DNA of 64,000 nucleotides from Sipunculus nudus (lineage: Eukaryota > Annelida > Sipuncula > Golfingiida > Sipunculidae): assembly GCA_026874595.1 (NCBI GenBank), contig CM049321.1, positions 4,085,479 to 4,149,478 on the forward strand, read 5' to 3'. The position numbers and the translations under genes were made by a program. The notes under the pieces were generated by a model. It saw only the letters and a program-made list of their open reading frames with translations. It had not been told where the DNA came from and searched no databases. Shown here one piece after another: positions 23,401 to 35,369 of the stretch. Position 1 is the stretch's first letter; the number at the start of each line of letters is the position of its first letter.

Positions 23401-23465
23401 ATTGCAGCTTTACTTTTATGTATCGGGCACTTTGATCCTGGAATGGCAACTAAACCCTTTCAGTA

Positions 23466-23511
<46 letters not shown>

Positions 23512-23535
23512 ATGGTGTGTGTGTGTGTGTGTGTT
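23466..23535. repeat. (AT)n(GT)n compound microsatellite
   Basis: Alternating AT runs into GT with one GATG interruption. Confidence 0.95.
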
Positions 23536-23861
23536 AGTTATATAAGATTATGGATGGCTCTGACAAAAAAAATCGATACATATCTCAATTAAGACTCGAT
23601 AGTTGAAGAAAAAAAATCACTACACACTCGTACAGCAAACGGAGAATGTACAGTTATTTTGTGAGTGTTACCAAGGCTTTCTGAAGACAGTTTTTCACCT
23701 ACCTTATCTGTAGAACTTTTGTGATTTCTTGTTCTTTTTTTAACTTTTGTGATTTCTCTGCGTACACATTGATGAACATTTGAAAATTCGTGCGAAGAAA
23801 GGTTCTGATGAAAACATGTCACCTCTGTGACGGGTGATTGACCTTGTATATCAACAGGCTG

Positions 23862-24081
23862 CAGGGGCGGATCCAGAATTAGGAAAAAAAAGGGGGGGGG
23901 GTCCAACCCAGGAGGACTAATGAAAATCCTAAAAAAAAGGTCATGAGCTCCGAAAGGGGGGGGGGGTCCAGGCCGCAAAATCACGTCTAAAATCCTTAAA
24001 AAGGTTGCTGCGGGTGAAAATCGGTGGGGGGGGGGGGTGTTCGGCGCCCCTGGACCCCCCCTCCCGATCCGTTCTGGGCTG
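23862..24081. mobile_element. Poly-G hAT-like MITE family, copy 1
   Basis: Starts CAGGGGCGGATCCAGAATTAG, the CAGNGGCGG-type end of many hAT elements, and holds three G runs separated by 'GTCCAACCCAGGAGGACTAA' and 'CTAAAAAAAAGGTC' words. The far end is 'GATCCGTTCTGGGCTG', an imperfect match to the expected inverted end. The same inner words occur at 36403-36607, 54692-54862 and 61408-61615. No target duplication was found. Open frames across it are not genes. Confidence 0.75.
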
Positions 24082-25855
24082 TTTTTAAACACCGTACATG
24101 CACCAATGTTTACGAACAGAAAAACCGTGTATCTGAAGGTGTTAATTTGTATATATTTGGAAGTAGAAGGGTCACTAAGTGCAACACAGCCTTTTCAGAA
24201 TTCTGGCAAGTCTGACTTGTTGAATTTATTTGTATTATTTTGGAGGACCCCCACATGATATAAATACATGAATATAAACAAAAGGACCAGCTTGTGCGCG
24301 GTAAGACCGGCGTTTTCTGGTCTATTGTTATGAAATATTCAACGGATTATCATAAGTTAACAGACAGATATCGAAATAGACGCCTTTTGAGGCAAATGTA
24401 GTCTTTTGATTTTCCTTCTTCATTTTTTGCTACTACTTTCCGGCCAAGCAACATAACTTTTTTTAAAGAAAATTTGATATAGTAATAACGATATATTAGT
24501 TATCACCCTTTCCAACATTGTCCCAATTTTCACCTCTGATTTATGAATAATCGATCGTCGAACAAGACGGGCAATCCCATGTTAAACGTTCTCCAGATTT
24601 ATGTAAAAGTTTGATCGATAGAGTTTACTTAAATTGTAAAGGACGACGTAGTAGGAATCCTGATCAGACCGATAGCGGTAATTTAGGAGTCGCGAGAGTA
24701 GTCAGCCTAAAGCTGTAGTGAAATGAATGAAAGTTCGTACTCTCGAAACAATCTCGTGCACAGTCGGTATTCTTAACATTTGAGTAAGAGTGGGAAATTA
24801 ACAAAAAGGACTATTCGTATGCGCAAACCAAGGTCTAAATCCCATATCTTCGGTTACAGTCGTCCTGTCTGCATGGTACTTTGCACGAATTCGCTGTCAA
24901 TCACACAAGCAGCAGGGGACATGCTTGTATGCTGTAATGAACCTCAACAAAAATGGATGGTAGATTTCTCACTATGCTGATCGATTCATAAGGGAATGGT
25001 TTTAGAACACCAAAATCAAACAGACAACCATATATATGACGGTTAGTCTTCTTCATTACAAGTGACATGTTACATTTAAGCAGTAAAGCACAGTCAAGAA
25101 TGAGAAAAATTTGTTTCCCCATCGAGTTTTGAAGAATTGTTTTCAAAATGGCTGGCTCTTTCACTCTGACTCTCACACCCCTAAATTCTTGAAGGTCAAA
25201 ACTGCATGGATGTCCGTACATTTAAAACAACATTATAATTCACAGGCAAACGTCTCCTTAGCAAGCCATAAAACAGTATATATTGACTATATGTTTCTAA
25301 ATAAAAATGGACCTCTGCTTGGAGACCAGTATTTGCATCGTCTGCGATGTCGGCCGCAACGTCACGTGATATGGCACACCGTCGATTTTGGGCGCCAACT
25401 GGCGAGGAGTGGCGGTATGGGATATAGTCCCGTCAGGATCTAACAGTGAATATGTTGACCATGCGTAAAGTAAACAGATGGGGTTAAACCACGAAGAAGC
25501 TGTGAACGGACTGGGAGAACAATCAAAACTTCTAAAGCTGTGAGTACAGACTTGTTTTCCTGTTTTAAACCAGCTTGTTCCACCTGTTATCTCTGTATCA
25601 GGAAAAAAAAGCCCCAGGCAAGGTGATATCAGCTGTAAGCAGTAGGTGAGATAAGCTGTGATAATATATTCTTTTCTCATGCCCCCCTCCCCGCCCCCGG
25701 CAACTCCAACTTTCTATGTAATGTTGCGGAATAACTGTCCAGATTCTAATTATATACGCTCCTGGATAGCGGGTTTGTTGCACCCCCTGTTCCGTAAATC
25801 CTGGTTACTCCCCGTTTTTTTTTTCGAGTTACAGATGCTGATGGCTTCACACAGG
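24082..25855. other. Intergenic, no supported gene
   Basis: Complex sequence with short overlapping open frames on both strands. I recognise no domain, repeat or RNA gene. Confidence 0.4.
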
Positions 25856-25859
25856 TTTC

Positions 25860-26050
25860 CAAAATCCTTACAGACATGTTTTTTTATTTTATCAAAGAAA
25901 GGTCCATGACCTGTTGGTGGCACTGTGTATTGAAGATGATAAGGGCATCTACCGGTATATGAAAAGATTGACATGTTATTATTAATACTTCTGGATTTCA
26001 GGTTTTATATGCACAGGGTAAGGAATAATCCAGAAGTCATAACCTGTCAT
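25860..26050 (+). repeat. Dispersed repeat family C, copy 1 (contiguous form)
   Basis: Carries 'GGTCCATGACCTGTTGGTGG', 'CACTGTGTATTGAA', 'ATGTTATTATTAATA', 'CTTCTGGATTTCAGG', 'TATATGCAC' and 'GAATAATCCAGAAGTCATAA' in order. Copies with the same order are at 29600-29965, 58730-59220 and 63675-63835. Mechanism unknown. Confidence 0.75.
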
Positions 26051-26174
26051 TAAGATATTTAGTTTGACAATAATGATTAGAACATTTCTGTTATTGTCAC
26101 ATTTTGTAATCTGCAAAGCAGGAGACATATTGTACGTAATAAGATTCAAATAAGATTATATATATATATATAGA

Positions 26175-26223
26175 GTTACCTGATGAGTGCCACGCAGTGC
26201 GCACGAAACCTGCGGGTAGTGAC
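26175..26223 (+). ncRNA. Hammerhead ribozyme, type I, core intact (Penelope-type)
   Basis: Self-cleaving RNA motif. Stem I: GUUAC (26175-26179) pairs with GUGAC (26219-26223), one G-U. Core CUGAUGA is at 26180-26186. Stem II is GUGC (26187-26190) with GCAC (26201-26204), extendable by CAC/GUG inside. GAAA is at 26205-26208. Stem III is CC/GG with a UGCG loop (26209-26216), and UA follows at 26217-26218, so cleavage is predicted after A26218. All catalytic core bases are present. A two-base-pair stem III is characteristic of the type I hammerheads described in Penelope-like elements. It is flanked by AT tracts (about 26157-26171 and 26254-26271) and no endonuclease remnant is visible nearby, so it is probably an isolated terminal-repeat fragment. 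Confidence 0.9.
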
Positions 26224-26289
26224 ATTTATGCATTGATGCATTTTTATAAACTTATATATATATATATATATGCACAAAACTTTCTGTCT

Positions 26290-29200
26290 TGTGTTTTGCT
26301 AAGAAAGGGTAGAGCAGAAGAGTTTATAAACACACAGACGTACATTTTTTTCAAGTCGAATTACTTTTCCTATGATTGATCGTAATTTGTAAAACAAGCC
26401 GTCGTCCGGCAACAATCCAGATATGAAAATGTCACAATCTGTATGGCCTTACGTATGACCACGGTACTAAATATTCTTGAGGTTAAGAAAATTGTCTGAT
26501 TCCACCATTCCTTCCTGCCGATTCATAGTTGGTTACGCAGACATCACCCTGGAGCTAATATTTCAGCAATGGCTGGCGGCTGATATAGCAGATGATATCA
26601 CCTTGGCCCCAGGGCAAATATTGTGTATTTATAGACGCACAAAGCCACCGGGAACCGGCACAAGGGCACGCTCTATCTCCCGCGGTCAAAAACAGGTGAA
26701 CTAGCCGTTTGTACCCAGATGCTGCCGCCGCTGCCTTTCTCTCGTGTTTGACATCAGGTGGGAAACAAAATGCCGCGAAGATTCACGCTGTTTAGACATG
26801 TGCGGTAAATATTATATAGTCCAGGGTATTGACGAGTATCAGTATAGAAAACAGATCTCGCTGCCTGAGGACTTACTTCTATGCAGGATATGTGAACTAG
26901 AGGGAAATCTTTTGAACGGATCCCTGGAAACATGATAAAAGACTCGTGGTATTCAAAACATTTCTGCAACATTATGCTTTTATGCAGGAAGTCGTTCTTA
27001 ATGAAATGCCTGCATATGAACCAGCAAATAGAGATGAAAATAGATATTGCAACAGAAAATCTAAATAAATTAATTTAAACATTTGAACGAATATGGAAGA
27101 GCTGCCTGACCATTAACAGACTCTTTAAGCTTAATGTTAGTAATTATTTTAGCATGGGCTTTATTAAAGAATAAAAGTGAAAATACAAGAAAATCATGAA
27201 TGAATTAGCAGATCCGAATCATGCGAAAACGAATAAAGTCGTGATTGTGATTTGATTCAAGTGTCAAGTGAAAGAACAACCGGTTAAACCCATCGCGATT
27301 TCTGTGTTAATGTGAAAACTTCAATGAATAAAAGACCGTCCGACAAAACAATATATTAACAGACAGCTTTTCGGACAATTCATGCTTACAGATCGAAAGG
27401 TAACATATACTGCCATTAGTTCCCATAGATGAAGGGACAGATAGACAGACAGACCCAAGGTGAAATATACTTGAAAAGGATGATAAAATCGTGCGTATTC
27501 TGATATCTTGTCCTCGTATGCATATTATAACCTTCGCCATCTTATGCACTGGGATATTTCCCAGCAGACACAAGGATAGATCGTATGTTTACATTCTTCT
27601 ACTTGCCAGGAGCTTATGTTATGATAATATGGCGGATGCTATGGTGGAAGTCATGTGACCAACATGAAGCAGACCCCGTAATGAGCTGCAGCTTTGGGTG
27701 TTTAGTAAACGCACGATCATACCTGACATGATGCCTCTGCTTACAATATATACGGGGACAAGATGGCGCAGCTTACAATGTGTAAACTAGGTCAAGATGC
27801 CGACGCTTATGTTGTATTCAACAAAGCTTTTGAAAAACGAACTAAAATGGGGACGCAAATCGTCTTCTTTCTCACTTAAGTAAACCGGCAAAGTAAAAAA
27901 TCAGGATTACATGTTTACCAAATGCGGATATGGCCTATACATGGTGTATTAGATACTCCTTCACTTCAGTATGTTAAATCTACAATGAGGTAATCATTTA
28001 TTTCACAGATTAATCATTACTCAGTACAAAAATTAACCTGAAAGGGCACATCTGTTCAAATGATACTTGGATAAATTGATAAAAAATACAGAATGATATT
28101 TAGTTACACTTACAGGAGAGTAAAGAAATCACGGATGGTATTAATTCATTATCCCAGAGTCAACTTGTGAGAGGCATTAAGCTTCCATTTTACACAAGTA
28201 ACTGGTTAGTATCATGCGAATTCTAGGAAAGAGATGAAAAAACACATTACAGTGTCATGTGATATCCCAGGCATGTTGTTCTGCCATTTAGCTTTACATA
28301 GGTGTTCGTAAAAGTTAACTTGACATTTAAGGAGAAAAAAAATTGTAGCATTCAATGTATCCGTCATATTCTGAGTTTCATTAAAAAATGCGAAAATCAC
28401 GTTCTTCCACGAAGACAGTTTCTGTTAAATAAAAAACGACTCCCGCTCAATGGTGATTTTTTTAAACTTTACTCCGGCCGTGTATCTGTTTCCAGGGACA
28501 TTAAGCTTGTCCCGTTCAGCTGTTAATGGAAATCAAATCCTGCCCGCCTTGTACAGCCGATTTGATTTTACTCTTAATCGTTAAGACTGCTCGTAAGTCC
28601 AGGGATGTTTGCTTTTTCTGCTTGGACTAATTTCCGCTGGGCTGTCCCGCTCAGACAAATGACAATTGTAAGGAGAGAGAGCGTGTGTAGGACTGTACAC
28701 GTAAAAACATTCAAGTACCACGCAATACATGTATAGAAAAGCAACAGTTACCGTCGAATTTCCCATTTTGTTACTAAAACTAAATTCTAACGTATCGGAC
28801 ATACAGACAAAAGGCGCTCCTGTTCTGAACAATACATAGATGGTATCAGTCTTTTTGCCGTAGCCAAGAGGGTACGTGTTCGTGTTTTGTGTGTGTGTGC
28901 GTGTGTGTGTGTGTGTTTGTTTATTCACAACATAACTCACGCAGTCGTGAACGGTATTTTTATTAAATTTTCAGAATGGGTACCGAAGGGGGGGGGGTTC
29001 TTGAGGGAGGAGGTAGATGGCGCTCATGATTGATATAAGGATACAATTACTTTATATAGTTACTCTCTTAAAAAGATTGCGTTCTAAACTTTGTGAATAT
29101 TTTCATTTATTTGCAGATCAGTTCCAAAAAGTAAGCTGCAATGGAGAAATAAGACACATGCCTAATTTACTAGAATAAAACAAAAATCATACCTTGCTTA

Positions 29201-29595
29201 ATATTTTAGTATGATTGGTCGAATAGTGTCATAAATATTCTAAAATTTGTTAATGTGGAAGGGAGGCTGGTGCGTCATATCTGATGCCAGGTCACTTGGC
29301 CACATGATTTAAGAACCGGAAGATCGTAAAAGATAAAATGTTGGTTTTTGGCATGAGGTTTTTCATCTCATATTATGCCTTCAACAGTTTTAATCACACA
29401 CGTTGTGATCATATTGAACCGTAAGAGAAACAATGCTAAAGTTCATAGTGCACATGACATAGTACGCTAAGGTAGGCAGATACACGTAAGTACATGACAA
29501 AATACTGAGTGTATAGGCGAGAATACTAATACGCATCACGTTTTTCCATTGTTTTTATTGGATGGCTCATCTGTCATTGAATTCCCCGACTCTTG
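26290..29595. other. Intergenic, no supported gene
   Basis: Includes a (GT)n-like tract at about 28879-28920 and a G run near 28990. The stretch 26480-26760 is complex and repeat-free, a candidate regulatory segment. At 28560-28680 AT-rich homeobox-like words are dense. Open frames are short and unrecognised. Confidence 0.4.
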
Positions 29596-29599
29596 TCCC

Positions 29600-29965
29600 C
29601 CCCCCTTCTCATATTATGCGAGAACACTTATTTTTAAATACGATAGGTTCATGACCTGTTGGTGGCATTGTCTACTGAATGAGGATGTAGGTATCTACAC
29701 GATCAGATTAAGAATGTTTTATTATCATTAATGTTATGTTATAATCACTTACCTTTACTATAGAATTTACTTGATTCCTGGCTTACTCTGCTTATATATT
29801 GACGGACTAGGTAAGTCCGTTTAGGATCAGATCTTAATACGCCCCTGTGACAGATGTATAAAAAACAGTAAAATCAGATGTTGGAATAGGCCCCTTTAAG
29901 CCTTCTGGATTACAAATTTTATATGCACGGTGCTAGAAATAACTCAGAGGCCATAATACTCGATT
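29600..29965 (+). repeat. Dispersed repeat family C, copy 2 (long form)
   Basis: The first half is near 29643-29735 ('GGTTCATGACCTGTTGGTGG' to 'TTATTATCATTAATG') and the second half near 29898-29960 ('CTTCTGGATTACAAATTTTA', 'TATGCACGG', 'GAAATAACTCAGAGG'). About 160 bp sits between the halves, at the same junction where copies 1 and 4 are contiguous. Confidence 0.65.
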
Positions 29966-30084
29966 TTCTACAGGTTCTATTGAGATTTTATTATTATAGA
30001 TACGAAGTGTTTTTTAATATTTTTGTTGGAGGTAACCGCCTCCATATTTTAATGCTAGTTTAACAAAGTATATGATCAACTGCC

Positions 30085-30415
30085 GAGGTCTATTCCGGTT
30101 TAGGACTCGTGACGGGGAAGTATCCCGCGCTTCCTCTCATGTTATATCCTGGCCCGGTGACCACTGCACCTGCGGGCCCTTGGTGTATAATCGTCTGCAT
30201 AGCTGGGTCATGCCACCGAGAACCCCCGAATTCTGCACTTTTTTGTGATTGAAACACGTTCGTTGGGCACAACCTTCCCATTAAGCCAGCACAGCTGTCA
30301 CCTCTGGTTGGGGCCGGTCGTGAAAAAACTCTCCGCTGCGGCTGAGATTCGAGCTCCCTTCTTCCCGACTTTGAGTCCCCGTGCTTTACCCCTGAGCCAC
30401 AGAAGCCGACCAAGC
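30085..30415 (-). mobile_element. SINE family 1, copy 2, with tRNA-like head
   Basis: On the minus strand the head reads 'GTGGCTCAGGGGTAAAGCAC' (A-box-like) then 'AGCTCGAATCTC' (B-box-like), as in tRNA-derived SINEs. The body follows with 'GTTGTGCCCAACGAACGTG', 'GGGGTTCTCGGTGGCATGA', 'CAGACGATTATACACCAAGG' and 'GCAGTGGTCACCGGGCC'. The middle aligns with 21421-21778 and the last word with 33588-33606. Open frames across it are not genes. Confidence 0.75.
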
Positions 30416-30429
30416 TTCTAGGTGTTACT

Positions 30430-31210
30430 CATTAACCATCAGGCTTTGCCCTACCCCCGAGACACATTCAGTGTAAAATTGACATTTGAACACAGGCCCC
30501 GTATTGTTTCGCAAATACCGAGTGTTTTCGACCTGCCCAGGGAAATCACCTCGTAATGACCATCGGTCACTCACTTTACCGGGGATGGACAGGAATCCCG
30601 GTGACGTCATGAATTACGTCATAAACCATCCCTACATGGAGCATAGATATTAGGGCTAATCGAAATTCCCCTTTTGTTACTAAAAATAGAATCGAACATT
30701 TCTTGCAGGCAAGCTTAATTAAACAGTTTAAATGTTTAAATACATGTTTGCAGATCGCTTAAACCTGTATCTGGGTCCTCATTTCGGCTGATATTCATGT
30801 GTTTGTTTTATATATTATATCAAGAATGTTTTTCCGAATGTGTGCACTTGCATTTTCTATTCACACTTTTACTCTTCAACAGACATTATGTACACAAAGA
30901 AAAATGAATATAACCCCTGCTGACTGCCTCAAGGTCCCCGGATTTGAAATTCTGTAATAAAGTACAAATTACATGGTTTTATAATAGCTTTTTCAATAAC
31001 AAGTGGTCTTTCATTAGAAAAAAAAACATTTTTTTTTTTTTTGGATTTGGCTGATCAAATTTATAAGTACTTTAACAGTATATTGCCATTGACTGTTATA
31101 CCGACTTGGTGAACACTCAGTAAAACAAAGCATACAGAGGAAGATGCTCATACGAAATATTGATGCTCTATAGGAAAATTATATATATACATGTATATAT
31201 ATATATATAA
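30430..31210. other. Intergenic, with a pair of CRE-like sites
   Basis: At 30599-30625 two sites, GGTGACGTCATG and ATTACGTCATAA, lie about 10 bp apart. A poly-T/poly-A pair lies near 31020-31045. No gene is supported. Confidence 0.4.
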
Positions 31211-31214
31211 TACC

Positions 31215-31378
31215 TAATACGAATCACAATCCAAGACCGCATACTGGCGTTAGGTTATGTGTACGGGTGGAGGAAACCAAGGTCCTTGGACGGGCCACTA
31301 TACAATCCACTCTGATAACTACGTCAGCAATGGAACCCAGGTCGCCAGCTCTCGACTGTCAAGGGCCCTGGTTAATTG
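31215..31378 (-). mobile_element. SINE fragment (tRNA-derived, second family)
   Basis: On the minus strand 'GGCGACCTGGGTTCCATTG' is B-box-like and is followed by 'CCTTGGTTTCCTCCACCCGT', which resembles the 'GGTTTTCTCCGGGTCCTCGG' segment of the SINE at 59990-60182. It abuts the (AT)n tract at 31380-31439. Confidence 0.5.

Positions 31379-31379
<1 letters not shown>

Positions 31380-31439
<60 letters not shown>
31380..31439. repeat. (AT)n microsatellite
   Basis: About 60 bp of perfect alternating AT directly adjoining the SINE fragment. Confidence 0.95.
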
Positions 31440-31442
<3 letters not shown>

Positions 31443-31639
31443 TTCAAGTTTGAACGCGATAGATGGCTCTCTTTGGCATTTCGGATAGGCAGATATATTA
31501 TTAGCAAATATCTATCGATTCATTGTTCATATACAAGCAGAATATGCAATTCACTGGAAATGCTCATTTTTGTAAGGTTTATTTTATGTCTTCCATAAAT
31601 CACACTCACAAAACAGGTTAAATCAATATGAGTTACTTA

Positions 31640-32045
31640 AACTTGGCTGTAGACGCGTTGCAGATGGTAACAAAAAGGTCGTTTTTCATAGTTATATTGT
31701 GACAGTAGACATATATGCCGGAAGAATATCCTCCATTTGATGCTGTCATCAACAATAGGTTTATCAAAACAAGACCATGATTTGCGGGAACATTATACAG
31801 TTGGATATTTGGCTACAGTTCAGGAATGTTCCCGAGCAGTGTAGTTTATAGACTACTGATGGTAAGCTATAAGTCCCTGAGCGGCACGTAGACCCAGCGC
31901 TCCTCTAATAAATGTTTCTGCTGTATTAATGGGTTTCATCTGGCTATGTAATTTGCATAATATAGAATTTATTGGCTTTCCAGCTGAATCAGAAATCGAT
32001 GGAATAATCATGTTTTGTGGCTGCCATTGGCAATATTACCGAACC
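31640..32045. other. Unique sequence, possible conserved non-coding element
   Basis: No open frame of note. The segment 31880-32000 holds 'GTAATTTGCATAAT' (octamer-type POU word), TAATGG and ATTAAT words in a repeat-free context. Regulatory function is only a suggestion. Confidence 0.25.
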
Positions 32046-32047
32046 AT

Positions 32048-32575
32048 CAGATTTCTATGGAGCCCCTAAAGTGACATACGTGATATTTTTTTCTGGGTTA
32101 TTATCGCGTTTCCTCGCGATCTTTTCGCGTTCCCTCGCGATCTTTTCGCGTTCCCTCGCGATCTTTTCGCGTTCCCTCGCGATAATATCGCGTTCCCTCG
32201 CGATCTTTTCGCGTTCCCTCGCGATCTTTTCGCGTTCCCTCGCGATAATATCGCGTTCCCTCGCGATCTTTTCGCGTTCCCTCGCGATAATATCGCGTTC
32301 CCTCGCGATCTTTTCGCGTTCCCTCGCGATCTTTTCGCGTTCCCTCGCGATCTTTTTCGCGTTCCCTCGCGATCTTTTCGCGTTCCCTCGCGATCTGTTC
32401 GGCTAGGCTGGTTCCCTGCTCCTCTATATCTGGCATACATGCAAATAAATGGACGCGGGAACCAGTACAACAGTTTACTTTACCTCGTTCCTTGTGTCTT
32501 TAACACCACAACGCTCCAATAAGATATACGCTCGATGTCAGGTCAACACAACGATGCTTGTATAAGATTAGATTA
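32048..32575. repeat. Left arm of large inverted repeat, with 21-bp TCGCGA minisatellite
   Basis: Order from the left: unique outer sequence ('TCTATGGAGCCCCTAAAGTG', 'CATACGTGATATTTTTTTCT'), then about 14 units of 21 bp (GCGTTCCCTCGCGAT + CTTTTC or AATATC) at 32104-32400, then inner sequence ('CTGGTTCCCTGCTCC', 'GTCTTTAACACCAC', 'CTCGATGTCAGGT'). The whole series recurs in reverse complement at 35370-36052. Long open frames on both strands come from the 21-bp period being a multiple of three. Confidence 0.95.
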
Positions 32576-32582
32576 GTAAATG

Positions 32583-32830
32583 ATTAAATATGCAGATGAC
32601 ACGGTGACCCTAGGACTCATTTCTGATGACAATGAATTGCCTTATAGGCAAGAGGTATTATATCCGACTAAATGTTGTCAATCATAACCTTCTTTTAAAT
32701 GATGAAAAAAACAAAGGAAGTTTTATTCGATTTTAGGAAAGGGGTGTAATGTAGTAATTAAAGTGTGTATCAGCAATGTTGGAGTTAAGATTGTTAGTAA
32801 TTATAAGTACCTCTCAAATGGTCTGATAAC
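32583..32830 (+). pseudogene. LINE reverse transcriptase palm fragment with YADD
   Basis: From 32583 the frame reads 'IKYADDTVTLGLISDDNE', with the YADD catalytic box at 32589-32600. A frameshifted continuation gives 'NHNLLLNDEK'-like sequence and later 'VGVKIVSNYKYLSNGLI', the block that follows the palm in non-LTR reverse transcriptases. Stops and frameshifts make it non-functional. It lies just inside the left arm of the inverted repeat. It is a different copy from the remnant at 150-860, and more 5' within the RT. Confidence 0.8.
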
Positions 32831-33006
32831 ACACACATATATATTTATATATATCATATATATGGCATAAATGTTTTCATTAATATTTTATATCTTTTTC
32901 TTTTACCTGACATGAAATTAATATTAGGCCAGATTCTATTAAATACTAAAGATACTGGACACAGTTCATCTTGGAAAATTGATACTTCCACTGTCAAAAC
33001 TATATG

Positions 33007-33053
<47 letters not shown>

Positions 33054-33490
33054 ATATATATGCCTCATGCTCCACATATCTGCTGTTTATTATTATGGAT
33101 CCTCGGCCACCCGGAGATATGTGCAAACCGGTGTTTAAGATGATCTAATTTATCTGGAAACAACCTAAGACATACTAAAAATAATCGGAATGTCTTAAAT
33201 TATTAGATTTGCTATATAGAAATGACGCCTTCGTTGTTGGTCTTATATTTTTATTACAGAAACACGGTATATCACAAATAACAATATATATAACAATAAT
33301 GTCATCTTAGTACATACATACATTTTCAGGCATTTTTATCATATATTTATCATCTTTCCTTCTAAGATTTCTTCAGTTAAAATTGCGGAAAAGTTAACAA
33401 ATGATTCTCTATTAAAAATTCGCATGAAATAATTCTATGAAACAAAATGTTAATGAGTAATATATCTCTGAAGATGGTGTAAGAGACTAA
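32831..33490. other. AT-rich spacer with (AT)n microsatellite
   Basis: (AT)n occurs at about 33006-33061 with smaller AT runs at 32840-32865. Nothing else is recognised. Confidence 0.5.
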
Positions 33491-33494
33491 AATA

Positions 33495-33748
33495 GACTTA
33501 ATGGGAAGATCGTGCTGGCCGGCCCTGCTTCGGGGGTTCGACCCAGCAATGGGATAGATTACGCACCCAGGGCTCGCAAATGCAGTGGTCACCGGGCCTG
33601 GTTACCGCCAGGAAAAAAATCAGAAGAAGCGTGCGATAATGCCGTGTCACATAATCCGAAAGCGAAATGGAATTCTGCAGATGTTAAGATTAAAATAAAG
33701 AAAATGGTGACGGTTACCTCCAACAAAAAATCTTTAATAAAAGAGTAA
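33495..33748 (+). mobile_element. SINE family 1, copy 3
   Basis: The B-box-like 'GGGGGTTCGACCCAGC' near 33531 is followed by 'GCAGTGGTCACCGGGCCTGG' (shared with 30085-30415) and a 3' part 'ATAATCCGAAAGCGAAATGG', 'TTCTGCAGATG', 'TTACCTCCAACAAAAAATCT' shared with 21421-21778. The central body present in the other copies is shortened here. Confidence 0.7.
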
Positions 33749-33749
33749 T

Positions 33750-34655
33750 TGTAAATGCCAAAAGTAAAGTTTGCAAATGTCAAACTGGAAAGGAGGCATA
33801 ACAATCCAGTAAAATGTCCATCTGGCTCGTACTAATTAAAAGTCAAGAACCAGGGCCCAGATATCAAAATAAGCAGTTTTTATTCTCATTCTCTAAAGGT
33901 CGGTTCTATGCTTCATATGTTTATCGACGGGCAATTGAAGAATGTGTTGGTCCTCCCAGGGCACGCTTGTGGTTTTGTATTCACTGATGTGGGGTCGGCA
34001 AATAAGTTAAATATTTCTGTTTCTTAATGGAGAATCACATTTACAAAAAATACATTAATGAGACAAGGTTGGTATTTTAATGATCTAGGGTAAAATAACC
34101 CTCTGAACACTGGAATATCTGCATACTAGTGTTTAGTATCAGAAGAAGAACAGATGAGGCCTAAAGCCAAAAATAATTATGAGACTGTTACAACTGATAA
34201 TGTAAAACCAACTGATAAAGTAATAAATAAATGACCGATAACTTATCACTAACCAATAATGTAATGCGAAGTTAAACGATAATGTAACAGATTTTACTAG
34301 CCGTTAACGTAAAACAGAATTAATTGGTAAAGTAAAAACATTTCAGTGAACCTGACCAAACCAAATTGGACCTCCCGCATGCTTCTTGGACAATACATGC
34401 ATTTTTTTAGCTGAGTTGACCATAGGTCATCAGAGCATTAGTGATCACCCCTTGTCCGTCCAAGCATAAATTGGTCTCTTTCGCGTCGCACTTTTCATGT
34501 CTTGTATTATGATTATATAGCACAACTTAGGACATCAACATTTCATAATGATAAATTTAAACCAGTTGGGGATCCAGAAATTTTAGAATTTAGGCTGGGG
34601 GGGGGGGGGTCAAACAGGGTATGATTAAAATTAAAGTTCTTAAATTGTGCCTTTG

Positions 34656-34719
<64 letters not shown>

Positions 34720-35365
34720 GTCGCGCGCCATCTTCCGATCTTAAGAAGGACCAGTCCAATATGCGATCATGATCTGCCGATGCATTCCTACCGCTTTGAA
34801 TTAAAAGAAAGAAAAGAAAAGATTAAATAAATATGAGTTAATCATCTACGAGTATTATAATTTGTATATTTTATGGTATTATGTGTTGAAAGTAGCTGGT
34901 GGGTGGAAAGGTATATACCTGCAAAGGTTCTATACCTTGTAAAATGATTTTTATTATTATTTTTTAAATAGATTTAAATGAATTTAAATACGTGTATATT
35001 TTTTGTATTTTTTGTCTTATTTTATATCTAACAGATGTGTATAAAATAATACCAATATCAGTAAATAAACATAGGGAGATGGGCATGTGCAAAGTTGATA
35101 TTGTTGATTGGTAATTTGGCCTGACCCATCTTAAAATGGGTCTGAACCAATAACTGACGTGAAAAATATTATTAATTTCTGTCAATTACATCGGGATATG
35201 GGCCTGTTCCAGGTTGACATTGTTGATCCGTTGTATGGTCTGACTGCTAATAAAAAAAAGGGATAGAAAAGAATAATTTGATAATCTAATTGCTAAAAAT
35301 ATAAAAAGAAGTCTGCTAAAAAATGAATAAATGGGGAACAGATAACATATATCAGAAACATGGCA
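33750..35365. other. Spacer of the inverted repeat, with hAT-like fragment and (AT)n
   Basis: At 34563-34610 'CAGTTGGGGATCCAGAAATT' and a G run resemble the left end of the poly-G hAT family. (AT)n lies at about 34657-34716. No gene is supported. Confidence 0.45.
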
Positions 35366-35369
35366 AAAA

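Noticed and set aside
32066-32470. Long open frames of REGTRKD / RGNAKRS repeats on the minus strand
   Set aside because: They arise from a 21-bp tandem repeat whose period is a multiple of three; several frames and both strands are open at once.
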